This document shows positions 41,485 through 51,432 of a DNA stretch of 64,000 bases, one piece after another. Positions within the stretch are counted from its first letter, which is position 1. Each line of letters starts with the position of its first letter. The DNA comes from Gemmata palustris (GTDB lineage Bacteria; Planctomycetota; Planctomycetia; Gemmatales; Gemmataceae). The stretch is from positions 1,116,001 through 1,180,000 of the forward strand of contig NZ_JAGKQQ010000001.1 of assembly GCF_017939745.1 (NCBI RefSeq), in the 5' to 3' direction. A program made the translations under genes and the position numbers. Below the pieces are notes generated by a model. The model was not told where the DNA came from, searched no databases, and was given only the letters and a program-made list of their open reading frames with translations.

Positions 41485-42948
41485 ATGCTTCGCGTACTCT
41501 GCGCTTTCTTGGCCCTTCCCCTGCTCGCGACCGCGGCGCCGGTGCCACCGGCGGACAACCGCGCTTCGGAAGAGGCACTCAAACAAGCGGTGGAAGTTCT
41601 GAACAAGGCCGGGGGCGATGCCAATACTCGGGTCGATCTGTGGTGCGGCGTGGCCCAACTGCGCCAGAGACTCGGCGACCGGAGCGGGGCGCTCGAGGCG
41701 CTCCGAGAGGCCCGCACGATCTCCGATAAAAGGCCGAGGGCCGCGGTCGAGAGCTGGGTGCGGTTCGCGACGGTGCTCGGGCGGTTCGGTGAAGCCAAAG
41801 CGGTCCTGGACCTCGCGGCTACCGTTCCCGAGAAAATGGAGAAGCGCCGCGATAACCCGCGGAACACGGTGCTCCAGGAGGCCGCAACAGCCGCAGCGCA
41901 CGCGGGCCACACCAGGGCCGCCGAGCAAATTACCGAGGCGCTAACGGACGCGGCCGCGCGGGAGCGGCTCCGGGAAACGATCCGCCGGTCGGTGATCGTC
42001 GCGCGACTCAAGGCCGGGGACGCGACCGCGGCACTAAACGCACTGGAAGAACTCACGAGCGCCGAGGAGAAAGTGTTCGCTCTCGTCGGGCGCCCGATGC
42101 CGGGGATCGGCTACGATGACATCGGCGAGACGGACGGGATCGCGTCCGCCCGGTTACAGGCTGGCGACAAGGACGGGGCCAAGGATGCGGCTCTTAAGGC
42201 CCTCGCACTGCTCCCGGACGTGGACAAGCCCCGGCGGACCGTCACGGCACTTGCGGTGGTCCGGGTACTGGCGCGCCTCGACGACGTGCCCGGGGCCAAG
42301 AAAGCGCTCGCCCACATCCCGGCCGCGGACCCGGCGCGGGTCGGGAAAGACGAGGACCGCGGCCGGGCGACGCAGGAGCTGCTCGCCAAGGGGTTCGTTG
42401 CGGCCGCCGAAGTGCGAACGGGCGGAGACGCCAAGGACATCGTGAAAGACGTCTCGAGTAGGGGCGATCGAGCGTACCTTTTGCACCACATCGCTCTGGC
42501 GCAGGCCCGGGTGGGCCGGAAGGACGAGGCGAAGACCAGTTTCGCATTAGCACTCGAGCACGCGGCCGCCGATCCAGAAGGGAGGGGCACGCCGCACAAC
42601 ATCGCCTCCGCACAAGCGCTGGCCGGGGACGTGGACGGCGCGGCGCGCACGGCCGATCAATTCCGGTGCAGCGTCGTAACGTGGGTCAATATCGCCCACG
42701 CCCAGATACGAGCGGGGAACTTCGATAGCGCCCGGGAGATCGCGGGCGCCCGGATCGCGCGCGAGAGTGCGTCCTGGTACGCGACTATTCTGCGAAACGT
42801 CGCTCGGGAACAGGCCGGGGCCGGGCGCGCGGCGGCCGTGCGAGAGTGGGCCGGGAAACTGGACGACGAACTGTTACGAGTGCAAGCTCTGTTGGGCCTC
42901 GCGGAAGGCCTGTACCGCGCGCCCGTGAAGCAACCCGCTAAACGGTGA
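41485..42948 (+). CDS. Exported helical-repeat (TPR-like) protein of unknown function
   Basis: 487 residues from ATG 41485, which starts a signal peptide (MLRVLCAFLALPLLATAAP). The rest is alpha-helical with repeated pairs resembling TPR/SEL1 units: VDLWCGVAQLRQRLGDRSGA, SWVRFATVLGRFGEAKAVLD, VNIAHAQIRAGNFDSAREIA and LRNVAREQAGAGRAAAVREW. No enzymatic motif was seen. Longer in-frame starts up to 41332 run through the direct repeat and were not used. Confidence 0.75.
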   Translation: MLRVLCAFLALPLLATAAPVPPADNRASEEALKQAVEVLNKAGGDANTRVDLWCGVAQLRQRLGDRSGALEALREARTISDKRPRAAVESWVRFATVLGRFGEAKAVLDLAATVPEKMEKRRDNPRNTVLQEAATAAAHAGHTRAAEQITEALTDAAARERLRETIRRSVIVARLKAGDATAALNALEELTSAEEKVFALVGRPMPGIGYDDIGETDGIASARLQAGDKDGAKDAALKALALLPDVDKPRRTVTALAVVRVLARLDDVPGAKKALAHIPAADPARVGKDEDRGRATQELLAKGFVAAAEVRTGGDAKDIVKDVSSRGDRAYLLHHIALAQARVGRKDEAKTSFALALEHAAADPEGRGTPHNIASAQALAGDVDGAARTADQFRCSVVTWVNIAHAQIRAGNFDSAREIAGARIARESASWYATILRNVAREQAGAGRAAAVREWAGKLDDELLRVQALLGLAEGLYRAPVKQPAKR

Positions 42949-43269
42949 GTGGCCGACGGGAAACAATAACACCACCGCGAACGCCACTTCGTGCCACTGA
43001 GCCGAGGGCTACGAGGTCACTCGGCTCGGTGCTGATCGCTCGCGCATTTCTGCGAGTCTAAACTTTCCCTCGGTGAAGGCGCTCCCACTCGCGGTTCGCC
43101 GCCACCCAACATCGTTGGGGGCTCCCCGCGAAAAAGTCGCGCGAAAATTCTCTAGGCGCCGGGGGTCCGGCGGGGCAATGACTCTGTGTCCGAGCGATCC
43201 CGGCGCGGTTCGCGCTACGCCAACACCCGAAACCGGCCGACTCCTGTGCGAGGTCCAGAACCTGATCCG
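42949..43269. other. Convergent intergenic region
   Basis: 321 bp between two convergent genes. I see no gene, clear terminator or repeat. Confidence 0.4.
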
Positions 43270-44628
43270 TCACGGCACCGCTTGGCCGTCCGCCAGGGCC
43301 GATGCGGGGGTCGCGATCGCCTCGGTTCCGGTCACATCGGTCCAGTCGCTCGCACCCGGTTTCTTGTACCGCCGGACCTGAGTGAACTGGCCGTCTCCCT
43401 TCAGTAGCTGAGCCGTCACGCGGACGGCTTTGCTCCCTTCGACCAGGAAGATGATCGCGTCGTCGCCGAGTTTCCCGACCGCCGCGGCGGGAACGGCCCA
43501 GGCGGACGGTAACTCGGCCGTCAATTTGGCGTGAACGTACATCCCCGGTCGCAACACCCCCTTTTCGTTCCGCAGGTCGATTTCGGTCCGCAGCGTGCGC
43601 GACCCCGGCTCCAGCGCCCAGGACGTCCGAATGACTTTTCCGGTCGGCTCCGGTCCCGGGAGCACTTGTATCACGAGCCGCACGTCCTGCCCGATCGCGA
43701 CCAGCCCGGCGTCCGCCTCCGGCACGTTCACCACCACCCGCACCGGGTCCGTCCGCGCCACCCAGAACAGCCCGGCCTTCTCGGTGCCGGTCACGAAGTC
43801 GCCGGTGCTCACGGCCCGGCGCGTCACCACCCCGTCGAACGGGGCCTTGATCGTCGTGTACCCCCGCAGCGCGTCCACCCGGCGCACCTCGGCTCGCGCC
43901 ACCTCCAGTTTGGCCCGTGCGGTGGCGACGTCGGCCCCCGCCTTCGCTTCGTCCGCCGCGGCCTTCTTTACCGCGGCCTGTGCCGCCACCACGCGCGCGG
44001 TCGCTTCCTTTCGGCCGGCTTCGGCGGCCCGGAGCTGGTTCTTCGTCTCGTCGAGGGTCTGGCTGTCCCCGACCCCGCCGGTGAGCAACTTGGCGATCCG
44101 GTCCACTTCTTTCTGCCACCGCTCGTACTGCGCTTGCGCCCGATCGACCCCGGCCTCCGCCACGGTGACCCCCGACTCGGCCGCTGCGACTCCCGCTCTT
44201 GCGGCTTCTTCGGCCTTCTGCGACTGGACGATCTCGGACTCAGATTGCTTGACGAGGGCGTTTTTCTGCTGCCACTCCTCTTCCAGTTCCGGGATGGCCA
44301 GCACCGCCAGAACCTGAGCCCGCTTCACCCGGCTCCCGAGATCGATCTGCCGTTCTTGTGGTGGCCGGTCCTTCTTGTCGGGGTCGTCCTCGATGCGCCC
44401 GACCAGTCCCGGCAATTTGGCGTGGAGTGCGGTTTCCTCGAACGCCAGGATCGTTCCCGGCTGCTCGACCACGCGCTTCACGGCGCGCATTTCCGGCCGA
44501 ACCACACTGACCTGCGGGCCGGTGACGGGGGCGCCGCCGTTCGCCGGCGCAGCGGGCTTGCGCTCGCACCCGGTGGCCGGGAACAGGGCGATCAAGGTGA
44601 GTACGAAGAGCGGTGCGTCACGGTGCAT
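43270..44628 (-). CDS. RND efflux membrane-fusion lipoprotein (HlyD/AcrA-like)
   Basis: 452 residues from ATG 44628. The signal ends in the lipobox-like FPATGC. It then has the usual fusion-protein order: a lipoyl half (VEQPGTILAFEETALHAKLP), a long coiled coil rich in Ala/Lys/Glu (about 110-240), the second lipoyl half (YTTIKAPFDGVVTRRAVSTG) and beta-barrel/membrane-proximal domains. It links the RND pump to the outer-membrane channel. Its start overlaps the end of the pump gene by 11 bp, showing coupling. Confidence 0.92.
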   Translation of the reverse strand: MHRDAPLFVLTLIALFPATGCERKPAAPANGGAPVTGPQVSVVRPEMRAVKRVVEQPGTILAFEETALHAKLPGLVGRIEDDPDKKDRPPQERQIDLGSRVKRAQVLAVLAIPELEEEWQQKNALVKQSESEIVQSQKAEEAARAGVAAAESGVTVAEAGVDRAQAQYERWQKEVDRIAKLLTGGVGDSQTLDETKNQLRAAEAGRKEATARVVAAQAAVKKAAADEAKAGADVATARAKLEVARAEVRRVDALRGYTTIKAPFDGVVTRRAVSTGDFVTGTEKAGLFWVARTDPVRVVVNVPEADAGLVAIGQDVRLVIQVLPGPEPTGKVIRTSWALEPGSRTLRTEIDLRNEKGVLRPGMYVHAKLTAELPSAWAVPAAAVGKLGDDAIIFLVEGSKAVRVTAQLLKGDGQFTQVRRYKKPGASDWTDVTGTEAIATPASALADGQAVP

Positions 44629-47600
44629 GGGAAGGAACCTCCTGCGAGCCCGCTTCGGCGTTCGGAACGTGGTGCGCACTGGCCGGATCGAACGGATCGA
44701 GGGAGGCCGACGCGGTCCCGGCGCGGCCCATCACAAGCGCGAACACGGCCGGGAGCACGAACAGTGTGGTCAGGGTGCCGGCGGTCAGCCCGCCGATCAC
44801 GGCGCGGCCGAGTGGGGCCGTCTGGTCACCGCCCTCGCCGAGCCCCAGAGCCATCGGAACCATGCCCGCGATCATGGCGCAACTGGTCATCAGGATCGGC
44901 CGGACGCGGCTCCGGGCGCCCGCGATCCCGGCTTCGCGTGCGGGCGCCCCGCCGACCCGCGCGCGTTCGGCGAAGGTGACGAGCAGGATCGCGTTCGCGG
45001 TCGCGACCCCGACCGCCGTGATCGCCCCCATGAACGACTGGAGGTTGAGTGTGGTTCCGGTCGCGAGCAGCACCACCGCGACGCCGGCCAGTACCGCCGG
45101 GACCGGGGCGACCGAGACCAGCGCGAGCCGGACCGACTGGAAGTACGCCAACAGGAGCAGGCCGATCACCACGACCGCCACGCCGAGGCCGAGGCCCAGC
45201 CCCCGGAACAGGTCGTTGAGCGGGGCGACTTGGCCGAGCACGTCCACCTTCACCCCGGCCGGCGGCGGGCCGGCCGCCTCGACCGCTTTCGCCACCTGTT
45301 GGGCGACGGCACCCAGGTCGGTACCCTGAATGTTCCCGGTCATGCTCACCACGCGGCGCATGTTGTACCGGTCGATCTGGCCGGGCATGGTGCCCTCTTT
45401 TACCCGCCCCACGTCGCGCAGCAGGACCGTGCTCGCCCCCGTCGTCGTGACCGGGGTCAGTTCCAGATCCTTGATCGAGTTGACGAGGGTGAACGGCACC
45501 TCCACCTGAACTTGGTAGCCGATCCCGCTGGCCGGGTCGCGCCAGTAGTTGGGCACGGTGAACCGGCTGGAGGAGGTGTAGGGGGTCAGGGACCGCGCCA
45601 CGTCCGCCACGGTCACCCCGGTCGGGCCGAGCTTCTCCCGGTCCACCGCGACCTCGACCGTCGGGTAGTCGAGCGCCTGGGCGTACCGCAGGTCCACCAC
45701 CGCCGGCACCTTTTCGAGTTCCGCGTGGAGCTTCTCCGCGTGCGCGCGGTTGTCGGCCATTTTGGGGCCGTTCACGACCACCTCGATCGGCGACGGCGAA
45801 CCGAAGCTCATCACCTCGCTGACGATGTCGGCCGGCTCGAACGACAGGCGGATGTCCGCGGCCCGCGCCTCGGCGGTAGCCGGCGGCACCCCCTCCCGCT
45901 TCCACTTTTCGGCGGCCCACGTTCGCAAGTGGGCCGGTAACTTCGTGCGGAGCCGGGCCTTCAGCTCTTCGAGCCGGACCGGGCCGGGCTTCAGCGCGAC
46001 CCGCGTCACCGACTCCTCCGGCCCGCCCATCCACAGGTACACGGCGTTGATCGGGTTACTCGGCGGCACGATCCCGACGAAGCCCAGACTGATGGCGACG
46101 CGGTCCGGGCCGGCTTCCTCATTCACGAACCGCAGCGCCTCTTGGGTGAGCGCCTCGGTCTGCTCGATCCGCGTCCCGGTCGGCCCCTTCAGGCGGAACT
46201 GGAACTGCCCCGCGTCCACTTGCGGGAAGATTTCCGTACCCAGTTGTCGGCCCGCGAGAACCAGTACCGCGCCCGCGAACACGAAGTAAACCGGTACGAA
46301 GAGCCAGCGGGCCGCGGCGCTAGCCCCGATCGCCCGGCCGAACGCCCCGGGCGGGGCCGAGTGACCCGCGGCGCGCCCGAATTCCCGGTTCTTCAGCAAC
46401 CAGACGCAGAGGACGGGGAGGAAGGTGCTGGAGAGGACGTAGCTGGCGATCATCGAGAACCCGACGGCCAGGGCCAGCGGCACGAACAGCGCGCGGGCCG
46501 TGCCCTGCATTGCGAACGACGGGATAAACACGGCCAGGATGCACAGCATCGCGAGCAGGCGCGGCACCGCCGTTTCCATGTTCCCGCGCCGCACGGCCAG
46601 TGCGACGGACCCGTGCTTCCCCATCTGCGTGTGGATGTTCTCGACCTCGACTGTGGCCTCGTCCACCAGGATGCCGACCGCCAGGGCCAGCCCGCCGAGC
46701 GTCATCAGATTGATCGTCTGGCCCGTCAGCCACAGAGCGACCAGGGCGGCGACGAGCGCGAGCGGGATGTTCAGCACGACGACCACCACCGAGCGCCAGT
46801 CCCGGAGGAACACCAGCACCATCAGCCCGACCAGCCCGGCCGCGAGCAGCCCCTCGAACACCACGCCCCACATCGAGTTGGTGACGTAGGGCGACTGGTC
46901 GAACTCGAAGCTCACCTGAATGTCGTCGGGCAACACGCCCTGCATCTGCGCCAGGTTGGCGCGCACCCGGTCCACGACCGCGAGCGTACTCGCCTCGGCC
47001 CGCTTGGTGACCAGGATGTAGACCGCCCGCTTGCCGTTCACCAGCGCGTACCCGGTCGTAATGTCGCTGGCGTCGTCGATGAGCGGGCGCCCGGTCACCT
47101 CGTCGCGCTTCACCACGTCGCGCAGGAACACCCCCGGCTTCACCTCAATGGTGCCGAGGTCTTCCGGCTTCACCACCATCGCGTTCGTCGGGACGAGCGG
47201 CATCCGGGTCGCGTCGCGGATCTGCCCGGCCGGGGCGATCGTGTTCCCGGCCGACAGCGCCTGGACCACTTGGTCGGCCGAGACCCCGTAGGAGACGAGG
47301 CGCTGCGGGTCGGCGCGGACGACGACGGTGCGGGCCGACCCGCCGAACGGGGGCGGGGCGGACACGCCGGGGATGCTGGCGAACATCGGGCGCACCTTGA
47401 ACAGCGCCTGGTCCTGGATCTGGCCGATCGTCTTCGTTTCGCTCTTGAGGACGAGGTAGCCGACGGGCACGCTCCCGGTGTCGTAGCGCATCACGAACGG
47501 CGGGACGGTGCCCGGGGGCATGAACGCCCGCGACCGGTTGACCGCCGCGACCGTTTCGGCCATCGCCTGGGCCATGTCGGTGCCGGGGTGGAAGTACAGC

Positions 47601-47875
47601 TTGATGAGGCTCATGCCGGTGACGTTGCGGCTCTCGACGTGGTGGATGCCGCCGACGTACAGGATGTGGTACTCGTAATAGTTCGCGATCAGCCCCTCCA
47701 TCTGCTGCGGGTCCATGCCGCCGTAGGGCTGGCAGACGTAAATCACCGGCAGATCGAGCGGCGGGAAGATGTCAACCTTCATCCGGTCGACGGCGAGCAG
47801 CCCGGCGAACGCGACACCGGCGATCAGCACCATCACGGTGACCGGCCGGCGCAGTGCGGCGGAGATCGGGTTCAT
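44618..47875 (-). CDS. RND family efflux pump (AcrB/HAE-like)
   Basis: 1085 residues from ATG 47875 (MNPISAALRRPVTVMVLIAG), where the usual RND N-terminal helix begins; longer frames are not supported. Typical features are FPPLDLPVIYVCQPYGGMDP, two large periplasmic loops, and the TM4 segment GLALAVGILVDEATVEVENI with the proton-relay Asp. The second half repeats the fold (ITAVGVATANAILLVTFAER). It differs from classic drug pumps in having VYVCQPYGG in place of SASYPGA. The substrate cannot be told. It lies between the TolC-like and fusion-protein genes in one operon. Confidence 0.93.
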   Translation of the reverse strand: MNPISAALRRPVTVMVLIAGVAFAGLLAVDRMKVDIFPPLDLPVIYVCQPYGGMDPQQMEGLIANYYEYHILYVGGIHHVESRNVTGMSLIKLYFHPGTDMAQAMAETVAAVNRSRAFMPPGTVPPFVMRYDTGSVPVGYLVLKSETKTIGQIQDQALFKVRPMFASIPGVSAPPPFGGSARTVVVRADPQRLVSYGVSADQVVQALSAGNTIAPAGQIRDATRMPLVPTNAMVVKPEDLGTIEVKPGVFLRDVVKRDEVTGRPLIDDASDITTGYALVNGKRAVYILVTKRAEASTLAVVDRVRANLAQMQGVLPDDIQVSFEFDQSPYVTNSMWGVVFEGLLAAGLVGLMVLVFLRDWRSVVVVVLNIPLALVAALVALWLTGQTINLMTLGGLALAVGILVDEATVEVENIHTQMGKHGSVALAVRRGNMETAVPRLLAMLCILAVFIPSFAMQGTARALFVPLALAVGFSMIASYVLSSTFLPVLCVWLLKNREFGRAAGHSAPPGAFGRAIGASAAARWLFVPVYFVFAGAVLVLAGRQLGTEIFPQVDAGQFQFRLKGPTGTRIEQTEALTQEALRFVNEEAGPDRVAISLGFVGIVPPSNPINAVYLWMGGPEESVTRVALKPGPVRLEELKARLRTKLPAHLRTWAAEKWKREGVPPATAEARAADIRLSFEPADIVSEVMSFGSPSPIEVVVNGPKMADNRAHAEKLHAELEKVPAVVDLRYAQALDYPTVEVAVDREKLGPTGVTVADVARSLTPYTSSSRFTVPNYWRDPASGIGYQVQVEVPFTLVNSIKDLELTPVTTTGASTVLLRDVGRVKEGTMPGQIDRYNMRRVVSMTGNIQGTDLGAVAQQVAKAVEAAGPPPAGVKVDVLGQVAPLNDLFRGLGLGLGVAVVVIGLLLLAYFQSVRLALVSVAPVPAVLAGVAVVLLATGTTLNLQSFMGAITAVGVATANAILLVTFAERARVGGAPAREAGIAGARSRVRPILMTSCAMIAGMVPMALGLGEGGDQTAPLGRAVIGGLTAGTLTTLFVLPAVFALVMGRAGTASASLDPFDPASAHHVPNAEAGSQEVPSHAP

Positions 47876-47962
47876 TGGCGTAACGGGACCGTTAGGGACG
47901 GGGTGTATTGAATCGTACCCGCCGCGGTGCCGCGCCCACAGGTACCGGGCGCGAATTCGCAC

Positions 47963-49738
47963 TCACGGCCGGCGCGGGGATTGACCCGCCGGGTAAACGG
48001 AAACCGGGAGCGGGTCGGTCGGTTGCACGGCCCGCGATGCGCGTCGGACCGGGTTTTCCGCGCTCACCGCGGGTACCGGGCCGGGGGGCGCAGGCGCATC
48101 GCTCGCTGGTCGAACGATCGGTGGGGGCATCGTCGGGGGCGGTACCACCGGGGCCGGGCGCGCCGGCGCGTTCGGCGAGCGCTGTGCGGGATTGCCGAGT
48201 GCCCGGTGGAGCCGGAACTGTGCGCGGTTGTGGTCCGCAACCGCGCCGTAATAGTCGCGGTACGCCTGATCGAGCGCCGCGACCGCCGCGACCGCTTCTT
48301 GCGGGCGGAACACGAGCGCGAGCTGGTCCCCGACCCGCTTACCCGGCACCAACCCGCGCAGGTTCTTCTCGGCGGTTTCCGCGGCGTCGATCACGCCCTC
48401 CTCGGCCGCCTTGAGGCGGTTCGCGGACCGGCGCAGTTGTGCGTGGGCCTGCACTACTTCGGCCGAAACCCGTTCCTGAGTGCGGAGCAACTGGAGCAGG
48501 GACGCCCGCTGCTCCGCTTCGCGCTCGCGGATCGCGGCGCGGTTGCCCATTCCGAGGTTCTGGACTTCCCAGACGGCCTGGAGGTCGAAGCTGTACCGGC
48601 CCGCGAAGTTACTCAGGGTGTCGTTGGTCCCGCCGCCGAAATAACCGCCCGCGAGCCCGGGTACCTGCGACCCGGTTCCGCGCAGGGCCACCGTCGGGAC
48701 GAACGGGCGGACCTTCTCCTGCCGGACCCGGACGAGTGCCGCCTGGATCAGCGCTTGGTCCGAGGCGAGTTCGGGCCGGTTGGTTAGCGCGATCGGAATC
48801 AGATCGTCGGGCACCGCGGCCGGGTCGATCAGTTCGACCACGAGCGACGGCTCTTCGGCCGGTTCGACCAGGGTGCCGGCTTCGAGTCGCAGCACGCGCG
48901 TCAGGTCGGCGCTGGCGACCTGCCACCGCTCGTAGGCGGCTTCCACCGACTGGCGGCGCCGGGACACCTCGGTTTTCGCCCGGCTCACTTCGACGGTCGG
49001 GGCCAGGTCCGGGGCCACCTTTTCGGTCAGCTTGACCAGCTCCTCCGCGCGGCGGAGGGCGTCAACGGAGCCGGCCACCTCACCGCGCGCCTGCTGAACG
49101 GTGAAGTACGCCTCTGCGACGGACAGGGTCGTATCGTTCCGGGCCGTTTCGACGTCCGCGCGCCGGGCACGAAGCACCTGTCGGGCCGCGAGGGGGGCGT
49201 AGTAGGCTTCGCTCAGGGGGAACACGGCGGTCGGACCGCCTCCGACCAGGAACGACGATTTGCTGGTGGTGAAGACGTTCCCGACAACGTCTTGAATCTG
49301 TCCGTCCTGGCGGAAGTAGTCGAGACCGAGGCTGACGTTCGGCAGCCACATCACCTTCGCCCGGTCGAGCGCGGCGCCGGCGGCCCGGAGGCGCTCGCCG
49401 GCGATCTGGATGTCGAGCGGGCTGGCGTTGGTCAGCGTGAGTGCGGTAGTCAGGTCGATCGGCAGCGGCTTGCCCTGACCCGTTGCGGCTGGCACCGGTG
49501 GGAGCGCGGCCGCCCCGCGCGCGGGGGGCACGCTCGTCTCGTTTTGGTCCGATTTGATCTGCGCGCCGGCAGGGATAATGGTCGGGTTCGGCGCAGCCGG
49601 TCGAGTTACCAGTCGGGGTGGGGTGGGAGGGGCTTCGGTCGGCGCGGGGGTATCGAGCGTGCTACAGGCCGGCAGGATCAAAGCTCCCGCGCCGACGAGT
49701 ACCCGCACCGCGCGACACATCCTCTTTGCGGCCGCCAC
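47963..49738 (-). CDS. TolC-like outer-membrane efflux lipoprotein
   Basis: 591 residues. The signal ends at LILPAC (lipobox). A Pro/Ala-rich spacer leads to two OEP/TolC repeats with long helices (PLDIQIAGERLRAAGAALDR; AAIREREAEQRASLLQLLRT; FRPQEAVAAVAALDQAYRDY). A Pro-rich C-terminal tail of about 80 residues (VVPPPTMPPPIVRPASD) is unusual for the family. It forms the exit duct for the RND pump encoded 87 bp downstream. First gene of the efflux operon. Confidence 0.9.
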   Translation of the reverse strand: MAAAKRMCRAVRVLVGAGALILPACSTLDTPAPTEAPPTPPRLVTRPAAPNPTIIPAGAQIKSDQNETSVPPARGAAALPPVPAATGQGKPLPIDLTTALTLTNASPLDIQIAGERLRAAGAALDRAKVMWLPNVSLGLDYFRQDGQIQDVVGNVFTTSKSSFLVGGGPTAVFPLSEAYYAPLAARQVLRARRADVETARNDTTLSVAEAYFTVQQARGEVAGSVDALRRAEELVKLTEKVAPDLAPTVEVSRAKTEVSRRRQSVEAAYERWQVASADLTRVLRLEAGTLVEPAEEPSLVVELIDPAAVPDDLIPIALTNRPELASDQALIQAALVRVRQEKVRPFVPTVALRGTGSQVPGLAGGYFGGGTNDTLSNFAGRYSFDLQAVWEVQNLGMGNRAAIREREAEQRASLLQLLRTQERVSAEVVQAHAQLRRSANRLKAAEEGVIDAAETAEKNLRGLVPGKRVGDQLALVFRPQEAVAAVAALDQAYRDYYGAVADHNRAQFRLHRALGNPAQRSPNAPARPAPVVPPPTMPPPIVRPASDAPAPPGPVPAVSAENPVRRASRAVQPTDPLPVSVYPAGQSPRRP

Positions 49739-50029
49739 TTAACCCCCTGCGACCTCGGCGCGCGGAACGAGCCCGCTAACCCGGACAAGCCGGTAACACC
49801 GCATGTATCGGTAAACGGCGCGGGCATGTTGACCTGCGGGGCGTGAATTTCTCTTATCTTCACGGTCCGAAATTCCCGCGAACGGGCGACTCACCCACCG
49901 CCGGCATCCCGGATCGAGGTGCGGATGGGCGCGCGGTCGGGCACCAAAATGTGTACCGAAGTGCTCAGAAACGTGAGGGAAGGGGAGGGCACTGGGCGCA
50001 GGCGCGACCCAGCACCGAGGCGACCGCCG

Positions 50030-51418
50030 TCACGCCAGGATTTCGTTCACGATGCGGCCGTGGACGTCCGTCAGCCGGAAGTCGCGCCCGCTGTAGCGGT
50101 ACGTCAGCTTCTCGTGGTCGAGCCCGAGTTGGTGCAGGATGGTCGCGTGCAGATCGTGAACGCTGACGCGGCCCTCCGTCGCCTTGAACCCGAACTCGTC
50201 GGTGGCCCCGTAACTCGTACCCGCTTTCACCCCACCGCCGGCCATCCACACGGTGAACCCGTAGTGGTTGTGGTCCCGGCCGTCGCCGTTCTCCGATACC
50301 GGCGTGCGACCGAACTCGCCGCCCCAAATGACCAGCGTGTCGTCGAGTAACCCGCGCTGGCGCAAATCCTTCAGCAGTGCCGCGATCGGTTGGTCGATCG
50401 TGCCGCACAACTTCTTCAATTCACTGTTGATCTGGGCGTGGTGGTCCCATCCGCCGATCGACAGTTGCACGAACCGAACGCCCCGCTCGACCAGTCGCCG
50501 GGCGAGCAGGCACCCGCGTGCGAACTCCCCGTTCCCGTAAGCTTCCCGCACGCGCACCGACTCGCGCCGGATGTCGAACGCTTCACCGGCCGCGGACTGC
50601 ATTCGGAACGCGGTCTCCATCGCCCGGATGCGGGCTTCCAGTTGCGGGTCGTTCCCGTTTGCTGCGGCGTGGGTGCGGTTGAGCGACTGAAGTGCTTCGA
50701 GCTGGCGCTTCTGGTCTTCGAGGCCGATGGTCGGGTTGCGGAGGTGCCGGATCATCTTCTCCGGGTCGGTTTCCGCGGCCGCGACGCGGGTCGCCTGGAA
50801 CTGCCCGGGTAGGTAGCCGCTGCGCTCGAACCCCGCTTGGCCGAACCCGCCGCCGAGCGAGACGAACCCGGGCAGGTCCGCGTTCTCGGAGCCGAGCCCG
50901 TAAGAAACCCACGACCCGATCCCGGGGTTGACCGCATCGATTCGCCCGCTGGCCAGGAAGTTGGCGGCCGGCGAGTGGTTCGGGTTGATCGCGTGGACAC
51001 CTCGGAGCACGCACAACTCGTCCGCGCACTCCCGGATATTCGGGAGCAGGTCGCTCACCGGCAATCCAGACTTCCCGCCCGGGCGGAACTTAAAGGGGGA
51101 GGGGAGTAGCCCGCCCGTGACGCGCTCGGTGCGCAGGTCGGCCGTTCCGGGGCGCTGACCGGCGTGCTTGGCGAGAGCCGGCTTCGGGTCGAACGTGTCG
51201 AGGTGTGACGGCCCGCCCGCCATGAACAGGAAGATGACCCGCTTCGCACGCGGTTTAAAGTGCGGCTTCCCCAACGCGGCAGTTGGCGCAGGCGCCGCGG
51301 ACGGCTCGGCGGCTTGCAGGTAGCTCGCCAGCCCGAGCAAGCCCACACTGCCGCCGAGTTCGCGAATGAACTGCCGGCGCGTCGGTCCGAACGGGTCGGT
51401 CAGATCGGGTCGGATCAT
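50030..51418 (-). CDS. DUF1501 family protein (Tat-exported)
   Basis: 462 residues. Tat-type N-terminus TRRQFIRELGGSVGLLGLAS, then RVIFLFMAGGPSHLDTFDPK. The central part has RRESVRVREAYGNGEFARGC and VRFVQLSIGGWDHHAQINSE, and the metal-site-like WGGEFGRTPVSENGDGRDHN. It lies 14 bp after the DUF1553 gene and forms the second such pair in the window. Only moderately similar to the protein at 1.4 kb, so probably not a recent duplicate. Confidence 0.93.
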   Translation of the reverse strand: MIRPDLTDPFGPTRRQFIRELGGSVGLLGLASYLQAAEPSAAPAPTAALGKPHFKPRAKRVIFLFMAGGPSHLDTFDPKPALAKHAGQRPGTADLRTERVTGGLLPSPFKFRPGGKSGLPVSDLLPNIRECADELCVLRGVHAINPNHSPAANFLASGRIDAVNPGIGSWVSYGLGSENADLPGFVSLGGGFGQAGFERSGYLPGQFQATRVAAAETDPEKMIRHLRNPTIGLEDQKRQLEALQSLNRTHAAANGNDPQLEARIRAMETAFRMQSAAGEAFDIRRESVRVREAYGNGEFARGCLLARRLVERGVRFVQLSIGGWDHHAQINSELKKLCGTIDQPIAALLKDLRQRGLLDDTLVIWGGEFGRTPVSENGDGRDHNHYGFTVWMAGGGVKAGTSYGATDEFGFKATEGRVSVHDLHATILHQLGLDHEKLTYRYSGRDFRLTDVHGRIVNEILA

Positions 51419-51432
51419 CGGAGGGCTCGCGG